Assembly: GCF_000333015.1 (NCBI RefSeq)
Contig: NZ_BANT01000048.1
Coordinates: 1-32,397 of the forward strand
Reading direction: 5' to 3'
Origin: Gordonia hirsuta DSM 44140 = NBRC 16056
Lineage (GTDB): Bacteria > Actinomycetota > Actinomycetes > Mycobacteriales > Mycobacteriaceae
Length of the DNA: 32,397 nucleotides
Below, piece after piece: positions 7,534 to 14,746 of the stretch (position 1 is the first letter of the stretch; every line of letters begins with the position of its first letter). The notes beneath the pieces are model-generated. The model saw nothing but the letters and a program-made list of their open reading frames with translations, had not been told where the DNA came from and ran no database searches. Position numbers and translations under genes: made by a program.

Positions 7534-9105
7534 CTATCCGACGCTGTCCCGGTGTGCCGGTGCTGTGGAACTGGTCTTGTGGTCACGCGGAGCAGTGCCC
7601 GGGGCAAGGATCGCTAGCAAGACTGCGGCTGCGGCGGTGAGGATTGCCAACGTAAGTGTGGCCTGACTGCTGCCGTTGACAAATGCCTCTTTGGCGTAGT
7701 CGACCAATGGTTGCGCCATTGGTCCGGCTTGTGCGGCGATCTCTAGGGCGGCGGCCAGGGAGTCGGAGACCGGACCGCGGGCAGGTTCGGGTAACTGAGG
7801 CAGGGCGGGTTGGATGTGGCGGGTGTATCCGGCGGCCAGCACACTGCCGGCCACTGCGATCCCCATCGCAGCGCCGATCTCGCGGGCCGCATCGTTGACT
7901 GCGGCGGCGACCCCGTGTTTGCTCTCCGGAGTTTCGGCGATGATCGCGTAGGTCGCTGGGGCTGTGCATAGTCCGAGCCCTGCGCTCATGATCAACAGCG
8001 GCCATAGCAGGTCGAGGTAACGTGCGTCGACGGTCATCCGGCTGACCAGCATCAGGCCAACTGCGATGGTCACCAGACCGGCGACGGTCATCACTCGTAG
8101 TCCAAATCGCTGTGACAGTCGGGGGGCGATCACCGAGATCACGATCAGGGGGACCGTCATCGGCACCAATCCCAACGCCGAGGCCAGCGGTCCGTATCCC
8201 AGGATCAGTTGCAGGTACTGCACCAGGAGTAGGAATACCCCGAAAGTGACCAAGAATTGGATGGCCACCGACAACGAGCCGGCGCTGAAGCCGCGCTTGG
8301 CGAACAACCGAACATCCAACAAGGGGGCCGAGGATCGCAGCTCAATCAGGATAAAAAAGGCTGTCGCCAACATGCCGGCCCCGGCGCTGGCGAGAACGAT
8401 CGGGTCGGCCCAGCCCCGCGCTGGAAACTCGATCGTGGCGAATACGATTCCCGCAACCGCGACTGCAGCTGCCGCCGCGCCCACCCAGTCCACGGGAGGG
8501 TGCTCATGCTGGCTGGACTCAGCGATCGTGCATGCCAGCGCGGCCAGTAGGGCTCCCGCTGCGGTCAGTCCGACAAATACCGACACCCACGACCAGCGCT
8601 CAAGCAACACCCCGGCGCCGAGGATGCCTAACACTGCTCCGGAGCCGGCGACTCCAGCCCACACACCTACTGCTCGGCCGCGATGAACGGCGGCGAAACC
8701 AGCAGTCAGAATCGAGAGCGTCGAGGGCATTACCAGTGCAGCGCCCGCCCCGGCAATCGCTCGCGCAGCGATCAACCAGGCCGGGTCAGACAGCAGCAGG
8801 GGAAGTGCGGACGCAATGGTGAATATCGCCAGGCCTATTACGAGAACTGCGCGTCTGCCATAGCGGTCACCGATCGCTCCAGCGGGCAGGACCAGGCACG
8901 CCAGTACCAGCGTGTAGCCGTCGACGATCCAGGTCAGCTGGGCTTGCGTCGCTCCAGTCCCTACCGCAATCTCCGGTAATGCCGAATACAGCGCGGCCAT
9001 GGCCGCGACCACCAACGCCACGGCTAGGCACGACACCGTGAGCATCCACCATTCGGCTCGGGTCCACCGGGATGACTCGGTGATGGTCTGTTGCGGTGAG
9101 TGCAT
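7534..9105 (-). CDS. MFS multidrug exporter, DHA2 (EmrB/QacA) type
   Basis: About 523 residues with some 14 membrane segments. Near the N-terminus it has ALPEIAVGTGATQAQLTWIV, typical of the DHA2 group, then GAIGDRYGRRAVLV, a clear motif A. A late ATYAIIAETPESKHGVAAAV also fits the family. The most likely role is proton-driven export of drugs or lipophilic cations. ATG 9105 is chosen, with AAGGGG about 7 bases upstream on the minus strand; an upstream start at 9159 would add residues that look non-coding. It is divergent from the TetR gene at 9223 and lies inside the ISL3-bounded unit, so it is a transferred efflux passenger. It is not a duplicate of the exporter at 1798; the sequences are clearly different. 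Confidence 0.85.
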   Translation of the reverse strand: MHSPQQTITESSRWTRAEWWMLTVSCLAVALVVAAMAALYSALPEIAVGTGATQAQLTWIVDGYTLVLACLVLPAGAIGDRYGRRAVLVIGLAIFTIASALPLLLSDPAWLIAARAIAGAGAALVMPSTLSILTAGFAAVHRGRAVGVWAGVAGSGAVLGILGAGVLLERWSWVSVFVGLTAAGALLAALACTIAESSQHEHPPVDWVGAAAAAVAVAGIVFATIEFPARGWADPIVLASAGAGMLATAFFILIELRSSAPLLDVRLFAKRGFSAGSLSVAIQFLVTFGVFLLLVQYLQLILGYGPLASALGLVPMTVPLIVISVIAPRLSQRFGLRVMTVAGLVTIAVGLMLVSRMTVDARYLDLLWPLLIMSAGLGLCTAPATYAIIAETPESKHGVAAAVNDAAREIGAAMGIAVAGSVLAAGYTRHIQPALPQLPEPARGPVSDSLAAALEIAAQAGPMAQPLVDYAKEAFVNGSSQATLTLAILTAAAAVLLAILAPGTAPRDHKTSSTAPAHRDSVG

Positions 9106-9119
9106 CGCCGACCCCTTGC

Positions 9120-9160
9120 TGTGAGATGATCGGTCTTGGTCTGAGACAAGTAGTATCACA
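9120..9160. promoter_or_regulatory. Divergent control region with imperfect inverted repeat
   Basis: Outer arms TGTGA at the left and TCACA at the right frame an imperfect repeat in which about 13 of the first 20 bases of each arm match. CTTG (9135-9138) and CAAG (9147-9150) lie near its centre. Its place between the TetR and MFS starts makes it the probable operator, but the symmetry is modest. Confidence 0.4.
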
Positions 9161-9222
9161 GTATCCGGCTGGCTGGACAGGTTAGCTTGGACGAGATGCG
9201 ACCGTCGGCCGAAGGGGAGAGC

Positions 9223-9909
9223 GTGAACGACTGGAGTGCTGACCGGCCCGCTACGGACGACGATCAGCTCGATCCGCGACTGCTGCGCTCACGAAAACGA
9301 TTGCTCGACGCTGCCACGCATCTCCTGAGCACTGGCGGTGTAGAGGCGGTTACCGTCGAGGCGGTCACTCGAATGTCAAAGGTTGCGCGGGCCACGCTCT
9401 ATCGGCATTTCGGCGGGACCGCCCAGTTGCTTGCGGCGACCTTCGAGCGGCTGTTGCCCCGCGTCGAAGTCTCTGCCACCAGTGGGTCGGTACGCGACCA
9501 ACTCATCGCGCTTCTCACGGCCCAAGCCGACCTGATTGACCAGGCGCCGCTAAACATTACGACTCTGGCTTGGCTGTCAATCGGATCAGTCGGCGGCGAT
9601 CCTGCCGATTCGGCCGCGATCACCTCACTGCGTAGTCGAGTCATCGAGGAATACCGGCAGCCCTTTGACCACATCCTCACACATCCTGACGTACAGGCAC
9701 AGCTCGGCAACATCGACACCACCTTCGCGATCGTTCAACTCCTCGGCCCCGTCGTGTTCGCTCGCCTCACTGGGCTCTGCACCGTCGACCACGACGGATG
9801 CGTGCAACTCGTTGATGATTTTCTTGCTGCCCGCAAGCAGGGAGACAAACCCATCCCGGCCGAGTCCATCCACGACCTGAACCGCCCTGGCGCCGGCGGA
9901 TCTCGCTAA
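9223..9909 (+). CDS. TetR family transcriptional regulator
   Basis: About 228 residues. After 20-25 polar residues comes a TetR HTH: SRKRLLDAATHLLSTGGVEA, then TVEAVTRMSKVARATLYRHF, the last being the recognition helix with its T-L-Y-R-H-F end. The C-terminal helical domain ends in LVDDFLAARKQG. GTG 9223 is preceded by AAGGGGAGA; ATG 9196 and TTG 9187 are in frame but have weaker signals. It faces away from the exporter at 7534-9105 and most likely represses it. Both lie inside the ISL3-bounded unit, so the module travels with its own regulator. Confidence 0.82.
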   Translation: MNDWSADRPATDDDQLDPRLLRSRKRLLDAATHLLSTGGVEAVTVEAVTRMSKVARATLYRHFGGTAQLLAATFERLLPRVEVSATSGSVRDQLIALLTAQADLIDQAPLNITTLAWLSIGSVGGDPADSAAITSLRSRVIEEYRQPFDHILTHPDVQAQLGNIDTTFAIVQLLGPVVFARLTGLCTVDHDGCVQLVDDFLAARKQGDKPIPAESIHDLNRPGAGGSR

Positions 9910-10180
9910 ATCGGGGCTTCTTCTTGTCGGATGGGTGTGACCGCTCGATCGCCGAGGTCGCCGGGGAGGTGGCGAGGCAACCCTAGAGCCCGGTCGTTTC
10001 GGTGCGAGCGGCGGCGAGCCATCCGCTGCAGTCTGAGTGCGGCTGGAACTTCTACCGTCCAGTTTTGACTTCCCGATTAGTCAGGCTGCTGCAAGCGATC
10101 GCGAAGCTGACTCCAGAGCTTCAGCCAGTTGAGGGTGTACCAAGGTTCGTGGACAGTCCTTGTGAGGAAGGATCGAGGAC

Positions 10181-10473
10181 ATGGCAGCACGGTCACGGCG
10201 GAAGTTCAGTCCGCAGTTCAAAGCAGAAGCGGTTCAGTTGGTCGTCCAGTCGGACCGGCCGATCGCCACGGTCGCCGCCGAGTTGGGTATCAACGCCGGC
10301 ACTCTGGGTAATTGGGTGAACAAGTATCGTCAAGATAATCCGGAGCCGGATAAATCACTCACCCCGGCCGATCACGCCCGTATGGCTGAATTAGAAGAAG
10401 AGCTCCGCCGGGTCAAATGGAGAACGAGTTTCTAAAAAAAGCCGCAGCCTTCTTTGCCCGGGAGCAGGACTGA
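10181..10473 (+). pseudogene. IS3-family OrfA, frameshifted near its end
   Basis: ATG 10181 starts ARSRRKFSPQFKAEAVQLVV, then PIATVAAELGINAGTLGNWV: the HTH of IS3-family OrfA. A leucine-zipper-like ARMAELEEELRRVK follows. At about 10415 one base seems lost: the annotated frame ends in KWRTSF and a stop, while the next frame continues MENEFLKKAAAFFAREQD, the normal OrfA ending, to TGA at 10471-10473. This is not the usual OrfA/OrfB programmed site, which lies further downstream. Confidence 0.78.
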
Positions 10474-10730
10474 AGGAGAAGTCAGCCCTGATCGAGGTGG
10501 AGAAGGCCAATTATCCGATCGCGTGGATGTGTGATCAGTTGAATGTGCCGCGGTCGTCGTTTTATGCCTGGCGTACGCGAGCGGGATCGCTGACTGCGAC
10601 CGCGGCGCGCCGCGAAGCCCTCAAGGAAAAGATCGGCAAGGCGTTCACCGATCAGCGGCAGGTGGCCGGGTGCCGCCGGATCGCGGCGATCCTCAACGAG
10701 GCCGGCACGCCGTGTTCGGTTGGCCTGGTC
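10470..10730 (+). pseudogene. IS3-family OrfB, N-terminal fragment
   Basis: The frame reads EKSALIEVEKANYPIAWMCD, then VPRSSFYAWRTRAG and QVAGCRRIAAILNEAGTPCS, the HTH_21-type N-terminal domain of IS3 OrfB. The DDE integrase core that should follow is absent. The frame continues without a stop into the ISL3 transposase C-terminus, giving one open frame 10497-10964 that is a chimera of two transposase families. Confidence 0.75.
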
Positions 10731-10964
10731 GGCCTACCGGCCGGGCTGGCCGAGGCAGCGCAGCTCGGCCGATCCTTGTGGGTCCGCCGAACAGAGATTC
10801 TGGCCTACTTCGACACCGGCGCATCCAACGGACCCGTCGAAGCCATCAACGGCCGCCTGGAACACCTCCGCGGTATCGCCCTGGGATTCCGCAACCTACG
10901 CCACTACATCTTGCGGTCACTGATCCACTCCGGCGGCCTGGCAGAACACCTCCATGCACTCTGA
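10731..10964 (+). pseudogene. ISL3-family transposase, C-terminal fragment
   Basis: The sequence reads LPAGLAEAAQLGRSLWVRRT, then EILAYFDTGASNGPVEAING and RLEHLRGIALGFRNLRHYIL, the conserved end of ISL3 transposases, including the glutamate of the DDE triad in P-V-E-A-I-N. Its stop codon lies within the right terminal repeat, as in compact ISL3 elements. It is the counterpart of the fragment at 6073-6458. Confidence 0.82.
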
Positions 10965-10977
10965 AACCGGAAGAGCC

Positions 10978-10985
10978 CGTTTGAT
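10978..10985. repeat. Target-site duplication, right copy
   Basis: CGTTTGAT directly follows the right ISL3 end and equals 5897-5904. Confidence 0.9.
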
Positions 10986-11098
10986 CGGTGAGGCCAGCAC
11001 TCGGATCAGCTTGTGAGTGCCCCTCCGGGTTGACGGCAGCAATCCGTCGACCGTCACGCGCGCCACAATCTTCAGACCCGCCACGGTTGGTGAATTGC
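10986..11098 (-). pseudogene. Remnant of a recombinase-like gene, part proximal to the ISL3 insertion
   Basis: On the minus strand the frame reads ARDGRRIAAVNPEGHSQADP and then SAGLTDQT; it passes through the target duplication into 5896-5838 as LAYRMAGV. It starts right behind the stop codon of the intact zinc-ribbon recombinase-like gene, so two related gene pieces lie head to tail. No start codon or N-terminal part is present. Confidence 0.5.
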
Positions 11099-12598
11099 CT
11101 AAGGCTCCCGGATTCGTCGGCCGGTGTAGCGGGCCCACGATTCGCCGGCGTTCGCTGCGTGCTTCGTGGCGACTTGGCAGCTGTAGTTGACTGCATCGGC
11201 GACGATCGGCGGCGGGCATTCGACGACGAGTTCGTCGAGAGATCGGTTGCGGCCGCCAAGGTTGCTGAGGCCGAGCTGGCGCAAGCGATGCATGATCGTG
11301 TCGACATGTACGTGGTCACCAGCGTGGTAGCCCGGGAAGAACCACGGGCTCGACGAGTTGGACCCGGTTCGTAGGTTCGGTCGGTTGCTGAGGTGGTCGC
11401 GAAGGAGTGCGGCGAATGGTTCGGGCACGTCGACGGGGTGCTTGCCGAAGGTGATCGTCATCGGGCCGTGCTGAGTATCGTCGACAGCGTCTGTGCGCAG
11501 GGCCGCAATTCGGTTCAGCGGTTGGGCGTAGAGGAGGATTAGGATACCGGCGACCCGATACGGGAGTGACTCGCTCGTGCCAGCTAAGAGTTCCCGTATC
11601 CAGGAGAGACGCTGATCCTGCGATATTGTCGGCGTCGATCTGGCTGTGCGGTGGTCCATCGCGATCGTTCTTCCCGTGAACGCGGGCAGTGTTGTCACGA
11701 CGAATGTGCGGATCGCGGTTCGGGTCGTCGGACCGCCGGCAATCCATTCATCGATGTCACCTTTTGTGCATTCCGCGGCCGTGCGCCCATACGCTTGGTG
11801 AAGCCAGAGCAGAAACTTCGCGGTCTCGGTGATCTCCTGCTTCGACCAGCGAATCGAGGGCCGAGTCTGGCCGCCAACTAGCTCAATCTCACGTATTCGG
11901 CGCAGGTGATGCCAGGTGGCGAATCGCTCCACCGGGCGTCGCACTTCGATCGGCAGATCCGCAAGTTTGGCCTCAATCCATTGCTCGAACACGGGGAGCC
12001 ACGGATCACGCTGCGGCAGCAGTCCGTTGTGCTGCATGAGTGCGCGGAGGTGTTCGGTGACGCGCCCGGGGTGGCTGTCCAAGCCTTCATGGGTCGGCGC
12101 AATGGAGCCGTCGCCGAGCGAGCGGAGGAACTGTTGCACTTTCGGTGATCGTTTCCAGATGAGGATGGATTCTGGCCGCTCGGCCGAGCAGAGGGCATCG
12201 ACGAGCCCGGCGAGGGTCGGATCGGCCGGGACGCCGCCGAGTAGGACGTGCAGGTCGTCGCGGAGTGCGCAGCGTGCGCAGAGATTCTTGCGATGGTGCC
12301 CGGCTTCGGCACCACAGCGGCCGCAATGGAAGTCGTCCACGATTCCAGCGCATGGCCCGCAGACGTTTCGTCCGTTCTCATCAGCTGGACCGGGGAGTAG
12401 CCGGTCAACGCCACAGCGTGGGCATTCTCCCCGTGTGTGGATCGCAACGAACCAGCAGGGAAAGCAGACTCTACCTTCGGGCCAGGTCGCCTGGACTCGG
12501 CGCAGTGGTTTGCCACAGCGGGCGCAATCCCGCGTACCGTATGTCTTGCGAGGGCGTCCGCGAACGGTGTTACGCGGGTTCAGCCCTTCGGGTTCCAT
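11099..12598 (-). CDS. Zinc-ribbon protein with degenerate tyrosine-recombinase-like domain
   Basis: About 499 residues. Residues 20-120 hold three CxxC...CxxC zinc ribbons (CARCGKP...CFPC; CPRCGVD...CGPC; CGRCGAE...CARC), which suggests nucleic acid binding. A helical middle region follows, then a C-terminal part like the catalytic domain of integrases, with YRVAGILILLYAQPLNRI at box I. The canonical H-x-x-R and G-H boxes are not found; instead it has GGRNRSLDELVVECPPPIVA, and ends WARYTGRR. It therefore looks catalytically altered or dead. It is the last gene of a minus-strand operon with an HTH protein and a complete recombinase, so it may be an accessory DNA-binding subunit. ATG 12598 has GAGGA 6 bases upstream; ATG 12604 is in frame. 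A decayed relative lies around the ISL3 insertion. Confidence 0.7.
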   Translation of the reverse strand: MEPEGLNPRNTVRGRPRKTYGTRDCARCGKPLRRVQATWPEGRVCFPCWFVAIHTRGECPRCGVDRLLPGPADENGRNVCGPCAGIVDDFHCGRCGAEAGHHRKNLCARCALRDDLHVLLGGVPADPTLAGLVDALCSAERPESILIWKRSPKVQQFLRSLGDGSIAPTHEGLDSHPGRVTEHLRALMQHNGLLPQRDPWLPVFEQWIEAKLADLPIEVRRPVERFATWHHLRRIREIELVGGQTRPSIRWSKQEITETAKFLLWLHQAYGRTAAECTKGDIDEWIAGGPTTRTAIRTFVVTTLPAFTGRTIAMDHRTARSTPTISQDQRLSWIRELLAGTSESLPYRVAGILILLYAQPLNRIAALRTDAVDDTQHGPMTITFGKHPVDVPEPFAALLRDHLSNRPNLRTGSNSSSPWFFPGYHAGDHVHVDTIMHRLRQLGLSNLGGRNRSLDELVVECPPPIVADAVNYSCQVATKHAANAGESWARYTGRRIREP

Positions 12599-12619
12599 TG
12601 TCATTCCTCACCGCCGGGT

Positions 12620-12955
12620 CTACTCGTCAAGGATGTTCGCTCGTCGCGGCCGCGTGCTTCGGTCGAGCGTGACGACATTCGGGGGAGAGGCGTTGACCGC
12701 CTTCTTGTGCCTCGCGTCGGCTGCGGTGACCGTAAGCAGGTCACCTGGGCTGCAGCTGAAGATGTCGCAGACAGCAGCAATGAGTTGCAAGGAGACGCGT
12801 TCGGGGCGCTGGTTGACGAGCCGATAGACCTGGGGACGTGAGAGCGCAATTCCTCGTTCGGCAAGCAAGGGAACGAGGTCTGTAGTGTTGTTCAGCCCTC
12901 GCGCGGCCATCAGTTCGGCAAGGCGCCAGGTGTAGTCGACGTCGCGTCTGGTCAT
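12620..12955 (-). CDS. Small Cro/C1-type HTH (XRE family) protein
   Basis: 111 residues. Residues 8-75 are an XRE-type HTH: WRLAELMAARGLNNTTDLVP, then LLAERGIALSRPQVYRLVNQ and LQLIAAVCDIFSCSPGDLLT, with the closing C-x-P-G-D-L motif of this family. The remaining 35 residues are polar and probably unstructured. Its ATG overlaps the stop of the recombinase gene by 4 bases (ATGA), so the two are translationally coupled, and the third gene starts some 20 bases after its stop. In such a locus it may repress the operon or act as a directionality factor; neither is shown. Two direct repeats at 14077-14106 are candidate binding sites. Confidence 0.82.
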   Translation of the reverse strand: MTRRDVDYTWRLAELMAARGLNNTTDLVPLLAERGIALSRPQVYRLVNQRPERVSLQLIAAVCDIFSCSPGDLLTVTAADARHKKAVNASPPNVVTLDRSTRPRRANILDE

Positions 12956-14055
12956 GTGTTCCTCCTAGCGCCGAGTTCCAGTGCGTTGTCAACCGTTCGA
13001 TCAAGTACTGCGCGGAGTGACGATCGCCGAAACTCGTCCGAGGTGAACTGATAGATCCCGGTCGTCGATGCGTGCTCGTGGCCCATCTGATCCTGTACGA
13101 ACCGCGGGTCCCATCCGGCCTCGAGTAGGTGAGTGGCGTAGCTTCGACGGAATGAATGGAGGTCGACGCCGTCGGGGATGCCGAGGTCCTTCCGGTAACG
13201 CTTAAGCCGCTTCAGCAGTGTGGTCTCGCCGACTAGGCCCCCGCGTTCGCTGGTGAACAGGTCCAGAGTGCCTGGATCTCCGCGGCCGTTGGCGAGCCAA
13301 TCCTCGATGATCGGCGGCGTCCAGCGCCAGACTGTGAGCACCGATCGCCCTTTCGGCGGCGAGCCGCGGCGCGCCTTACCGAATCGGACTTTGCACACCC
13401 CGAACTTTCCGAACTCGGGAGCATGCGGATTGCGGGCGAAGTCAATCGTCTGCAGGTGGCTTAGCTCGTTGAACCGAAGTCCGTACGCGTAGGCAAGTTT
13501 CATCATCGTCGCATCGCGGTAGGCCGCTTGCCAGCCTTTGCGGCTCGTCGTGCCGATCCGTTCGACCTCGTCGTCGGCATGATCAAACAATGCGTCTAGC
13601 TCTTCGCGACTGTAGGGCCGGCGTTGCGGTTGACTGTCGTCTTCCTGGACGTGACGAGCAGTGTTCCAGTCGAAAAAGACCTGCGCAGGATGTGTGCCGA
13701 AATGCTTCTCGCACACGAGATCCCAGCCATAGTCTGGGTTGCTCACGTACGAGGTGAAGGCGCGCAGCGAGTTCTGGTAACCGCGCAACGTCGCGTGCGC
13801 GACGTGCCGAACCGATCTGAGGTCGGCCGAGAACTCTTCAACCATCGTCGGCGTCCAGTTCCAGGGTTCCTCATTCGAATGCGCGATGAACCGTCGCACG
13901 CAGCTGATCCGTTGGTCGATCGTGGCGAACTGGAGGTTTCGTGAGAGCTGCTGGTTGCGCCAGCCGTCGAGCATCATCTCGACGATCTGCTCCTCGGGAC
14001 GCAGCACAGGAATCGCGTCCACCAAGTGCACCCGGCCAGCGTCATCGATCCTCAT
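12952..14055 (-). CDS. Tyrosine-type site-specific recombinase/integrase
   Basis: About 367 residues. The N-terminal half (30-130) is a core-binding SAM-like domain. The catalytic domain is complete: AYAYGLRFNELSHL supplies the first arginine, DLHSFRRSYATHLLEAG the H-x-x-R box, and QDQMGHEHASTTGIYQFT the G-H motif and nucleophile tyrosine. It should cut and rejoin DNA at a short core site through a 3'-phosphotyrosine link. ATG 14055 has GGAGG 5 bases upstream; a TTG at 14091 is in frame but lacks such a site. It is the first gene of a three-gene operon, and a dif-like sequence lies 235 bp upstream of its start, the usual place for an attachment site. It is not XerC or XerD by its neighbours. 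Confidence 0.85.
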   Translation of the reverse strand: MRIDDAGRVHLVDAIPVLRPEEQIVEMMLDGWRNQQLSRNLQFATIDQRISCVRRFIAHSNEEPWNWTPTMVEEFSADLRSVRHVAHATLRGYQNSLRAFTSYVSNPDYGWDLVCEKHFGTHPAQVFFDWNTARHVQEDDSQPQRRPYSREELDALFDHADDEVERIGTTSRKGWQAAYRDATMMKLAYAYGLRFNELSHLQTIDFARNPHAPEFGKFGVCKVRFGKARRGSPPKGRSVLTVWRWTPPIIEDWLANGRGDPGTLDLFTSERGGLVGETTLLKRLKRYRKDLGIPDGVDLHSFRRSYATHLLEAGWDPRFVQDQMGHEHASTTGIYQFTSDEFRRSSLRAVLDRTVDNALELGARRNT

Positions 14056-14076
14056 CGGAACCTCCACAAAACGATT

Positions 14077-14106
14077 CATCCGATGAAACAATCATGCATC
14101 CAATGA
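14077..14106. repeat. Two 10-bp direct repeats before the recombinase operon
   Basis: CATCCGATGA (14077-14086) and CATCCAATGA (14097-14106) differ by one base and are 20 bp apart, two helical turns. The first is embedded in the near-palindrome TTCATC-C-GATGAA. They lie 22-51 bp upstream of the recombinase ATG and could bind the HTH protein of this operon or serve as recombinase arm sites. Confidence 0.5.
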
Positions 14107-14289
14107 GACAGAGGCGCAATACCCAATGGTCACGGACATGGGCGTCGGCCCCCACACGGAGCAGTCGACCACGAATCGACACCCTCGAACTGCGGCCACG
14201 TTTGAGTATCATTGCAGGTCACGACTGAGGTTTCCGCAAGTTCGTCGGAGACAGGCTCGTGATTCATCGGTTGCAATACGCAGTGGTTT

Positions 14290-14317
14290 ACTTGACATAA
14301 TGTATCTTATCGGCATT
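14290..14317 (-). other. dif: dif-like XerCD recombination site
   Basis: On the minus strand this reads an 11-base arm AATGCCGATAA, a 6-base centre GATACA, and an 11-base arm TTATGTCAAGT. The layout 11+6+11 is that of dif. Against the E. coli dif arms (GGTGCGCATAA and TTATGTTAAAT) 16 of 22 arm bases agree; as I recall them, actinobacterial dif sites carry GCCGATAA and TTATGTCAAGT, an even closer fit. XerC and XerD resolve chromosome dimers at such a site in the terminus. It could instead be an attachment site of an integrated element that mimics dif. Confidence 0.72.
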
Positions 14318-14746
14318 ACCGTGGAATGGAGAGGCTTCACCGGGGCGCCCCGCGCCGTCGTCGACGTAGCCCATTATCGACCCCAGTTTCTGCAATCGTT
14401 TCAGACTGCCGGCGCCGGAACAGTCCGCGCACGCGCTTTGCCGCCATCCTGGCCACTTGCCCGAACCTGCCAGTAACGACGGCCACGCCCATCCACCTCT
14501 ACGTCCGAGCGACCCTCGGCGCGCGACGACACCATTCCCCGCAGGGATTCATCCAACGCCAGCTCTAGCCGATCGAGCGAGGAAGACGCTTCATTACGTC
14601 ACGGTGACGGAATGAAGCGATCGATATCCCCGTCCATGACTCACCTGACGACCCGTCTGGACTTCGCGGGCTCGTCTGCGACCGAATTCGCGAATCGAAG
14701 CCCGCCTGGCAGAGCAACCACGCGAGCAGAAAGTAGTCTCGATGCC

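Larger units (their letters stand above)
10136..10730 (+). mobile_element. Truncated IS3-family element
   Basis: The left end probably starts at TGTACC (10136), 45 bases before the orfA start. OrfA and the first 80-odd residues of OrfB follow. The element stops abruptly near 10725-10735, where ISL3 transposase sequence takes over. The right end and the catalytic DDE part are gone, so it is immobile. Confidence 0.7.
5905..10977 (+). mobile_element. ISL3-family bounded composite unit with nested insertions
   Basis: The left end is GGCTCTTCCGGTTT... (5905-5925). The right end, read inward on the minus strand from 10977, begins with the same 14 bases and matches 18 of 21. GGCTCTTCC is the typical ISL3 terminus. 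Perfect 8-bp duplications flank the pair, so both ends stem from one insertion event. The transposase is split: residues 1 to about 128 at the left end, the last 75-80 residues at the right. Some 200 middle residues are missing and replaced by about 4.3 kb holding a serine resolvase, an MFS/TetR efflux pair and a truncated IS3-family element. The unit can no longer make its own transposase; a related enzyme elsewhere in the cell could in principle act on its ends. Confidence 0.88.
14056..14746. other. Intergenic stretch between accessory and core-like DNA
   Basis: It holds the direct repeats at 14077-14106 and the dif-like site at 14290-14317. No open frame here has recognisable domains. The plus-strand frame extending upstream of cinA (from 14612) looks non-coding until GTG 14747. 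Confidence 0.6.

Noticed and set aside
9910..10135. Possible transposase scrap before the IS3 element (frame with CDRSIAEVAGEVA)
   Set aside because: It resembles an HTH start of some transposases, but the match is too short to name.
11916..12827. Plus-strand frame of 303 residues opposite the zinc-ribbon gene
   Set aside because: Low-complexity S/R-rich shadow; the opposite strand has clear zinc ribbons and operon structure.
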